A DNA stretch of 6,216 bases, from NCBI GenBank assembly GCA_903862805.1, contig CAIOZP010000147.1, positions 1-6,216 of the forward strand. The letters run 5' to 3'. The notes beneath the pieces were generated by a model. That model was not told the DNA's origin. It saw only the letters and a program-made list of their open reading frames with translations, and ran no database searches. A program made the translations under genes and the position numbers. Source of the stretch: an uncultured Fibrobacterota bacterium (lineage in GTDB: Bacteria; Fibrobacterota; Chitinivibrionia; Chitinivibrionales; CAIOZP01). This document shows, piece by piece, positions 5,911 to 6,216 of this stretch. Positions within the stretch are counted from its first letter, which is position 1. The number at the start of each line of letters is the position of its first letter.

Positions 5911-5939
5911 GGGAAGAGCTGACGGCTCTTCCCTTTTTT
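5911..5939 (+). terminator. Rho-independent terminator after the CsgG-barrel gene
   Basis: GGGAAGAGC (5911-5919) pairs perfectly with GCTCTTCCC (5925-5933) around TGACG, and six T follow at 5934-5939. It lies 26 nt after the stop codon and closes a monocistronic unit. Confidence 0.93.
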
Positions 5940-6086
5940 GTTGTAGAGGCTGTTGCGCGTATGAGATTTTTCAATCACTCTTCGGTTTGAACTATTTTTG
6001 ACTCACAACAGGTGAAGGATCCAAATATATTAGTAACAGGATCGCAATCTGAAATTATCAAACAACAACCTGGCCGAAATATCGTT

Positions 6087-6216
6087 ATGAAAAATTTATC
6101 CGGCATCTATCAGAAAATCGCTTTGCTTGTCATCTTGTCGATTCTGTTTACTGGATCGGCGTTTGCAAGTTCACAAGATACTATTCCACACAATACCGGC
6201 ATTTCTGTTGCCGGCG
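6087..6216 (+). CDS. N-terminus of an exported protein, cut by the right edge
   Basis: Only 43 codons are visible. Residues 1-27 form a signal peptide: a positively charged N-region (MKNLSGIYQK), the core IALLVILSILFTGSAFA, and cleavage after AFA before SSQD. No cysteine follows, so it is not a lipoprotein. The mature part seen (SSQDTIPHNTGISVAG) is too short to place in a family. No Shine-Dalgarno sequence precedes the ATG. The frame is open upstream, with a GTG at 6012, but that would put 25 mostly polar residues before the signal peptide. It lies downstream of the terminator at 5911-5939, so it must have its own promoter in 5940-6086; TTGACT at 5998-6003 is a possible -35 without a well-placed -10. 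Confidence 0.65.
   Translation, partial: MKNLSGIYQKIALLVILSILFTGSAFASSQDTIPHNTGISVAG

Overview
The window looks like chromosome of an anaerobic, diderm (outer-membrane) bacterium, probably of the Fibrobacterota/Chitinispirillia-type lineages. The lineage hint comes mainly from one gene, a TIGR02147/DUF4423-type protein (1549-2373, minus), a family strongly expanded in Fibrobacter and relatives. The anaerobic lifestyle follows from a superoxide reductase (desulfoferrodoxin) next to rubrerythrin. The outer membrane follows from a CsgG-like protein with a predicted C-terminal beta-barrel. The lineage assignment is an inference from family distribution, not from a marker tree.

Layout. (1) 1-28: right part of a plus-strand terminator for a gene left of the window. 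(2) 93-2373, minus strand: a two-gene unit. A TIGR02147-type putative DNA-binding regulator (1549-2373) overlaps by 8 nt a 487-aa predicted lipoprotein (93-1556), which has a carboxypeptidase-regulatory-like beta-sandwich and a propeller-like C-terminal half. (3) 2374-2542: a divergent intergenic region with a perfect 10-bp palindrome and related half-sites. (4) 2543-3534, plus: desulfoferrodoxin and rubrerythrin, closed by a clear terminator (3561-3593). (5) 3594-3782: AT-rich leader with a plausible promoter, then rplU (L21) and rpmA (L27) at 3783-4372, closed by a very strong terminator (4392-4424). The usual downstream partner obgE is not there. (6) 4508-5884, plus: a secreted 458-aa protein made of a CsgG/HfaB-like domain, a charged proline-rich linker and a probable 8-strand barrel, with its own terminator (5911-5939). 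(7) 6087 to the right edge: the N-terminus of another exported protein.

How the genes work together. Desulfoferrodoxin turns superoxide into hydrogen peroxide and rubrerythrin reduces the peroxide to water, so the pair forms a complete non-oxygen-evolving detoxification route. L21 and L27 are large-subunit ribosomal proteins. The regulator/lipoprotein pair and the CsgG-barrel protein are the parts with no assigned function. They are the most interesting, because both seem to be lineage-typical envelope systems. Nothing mobile, no CRISPR array and no tRNA or rRNA was seen.
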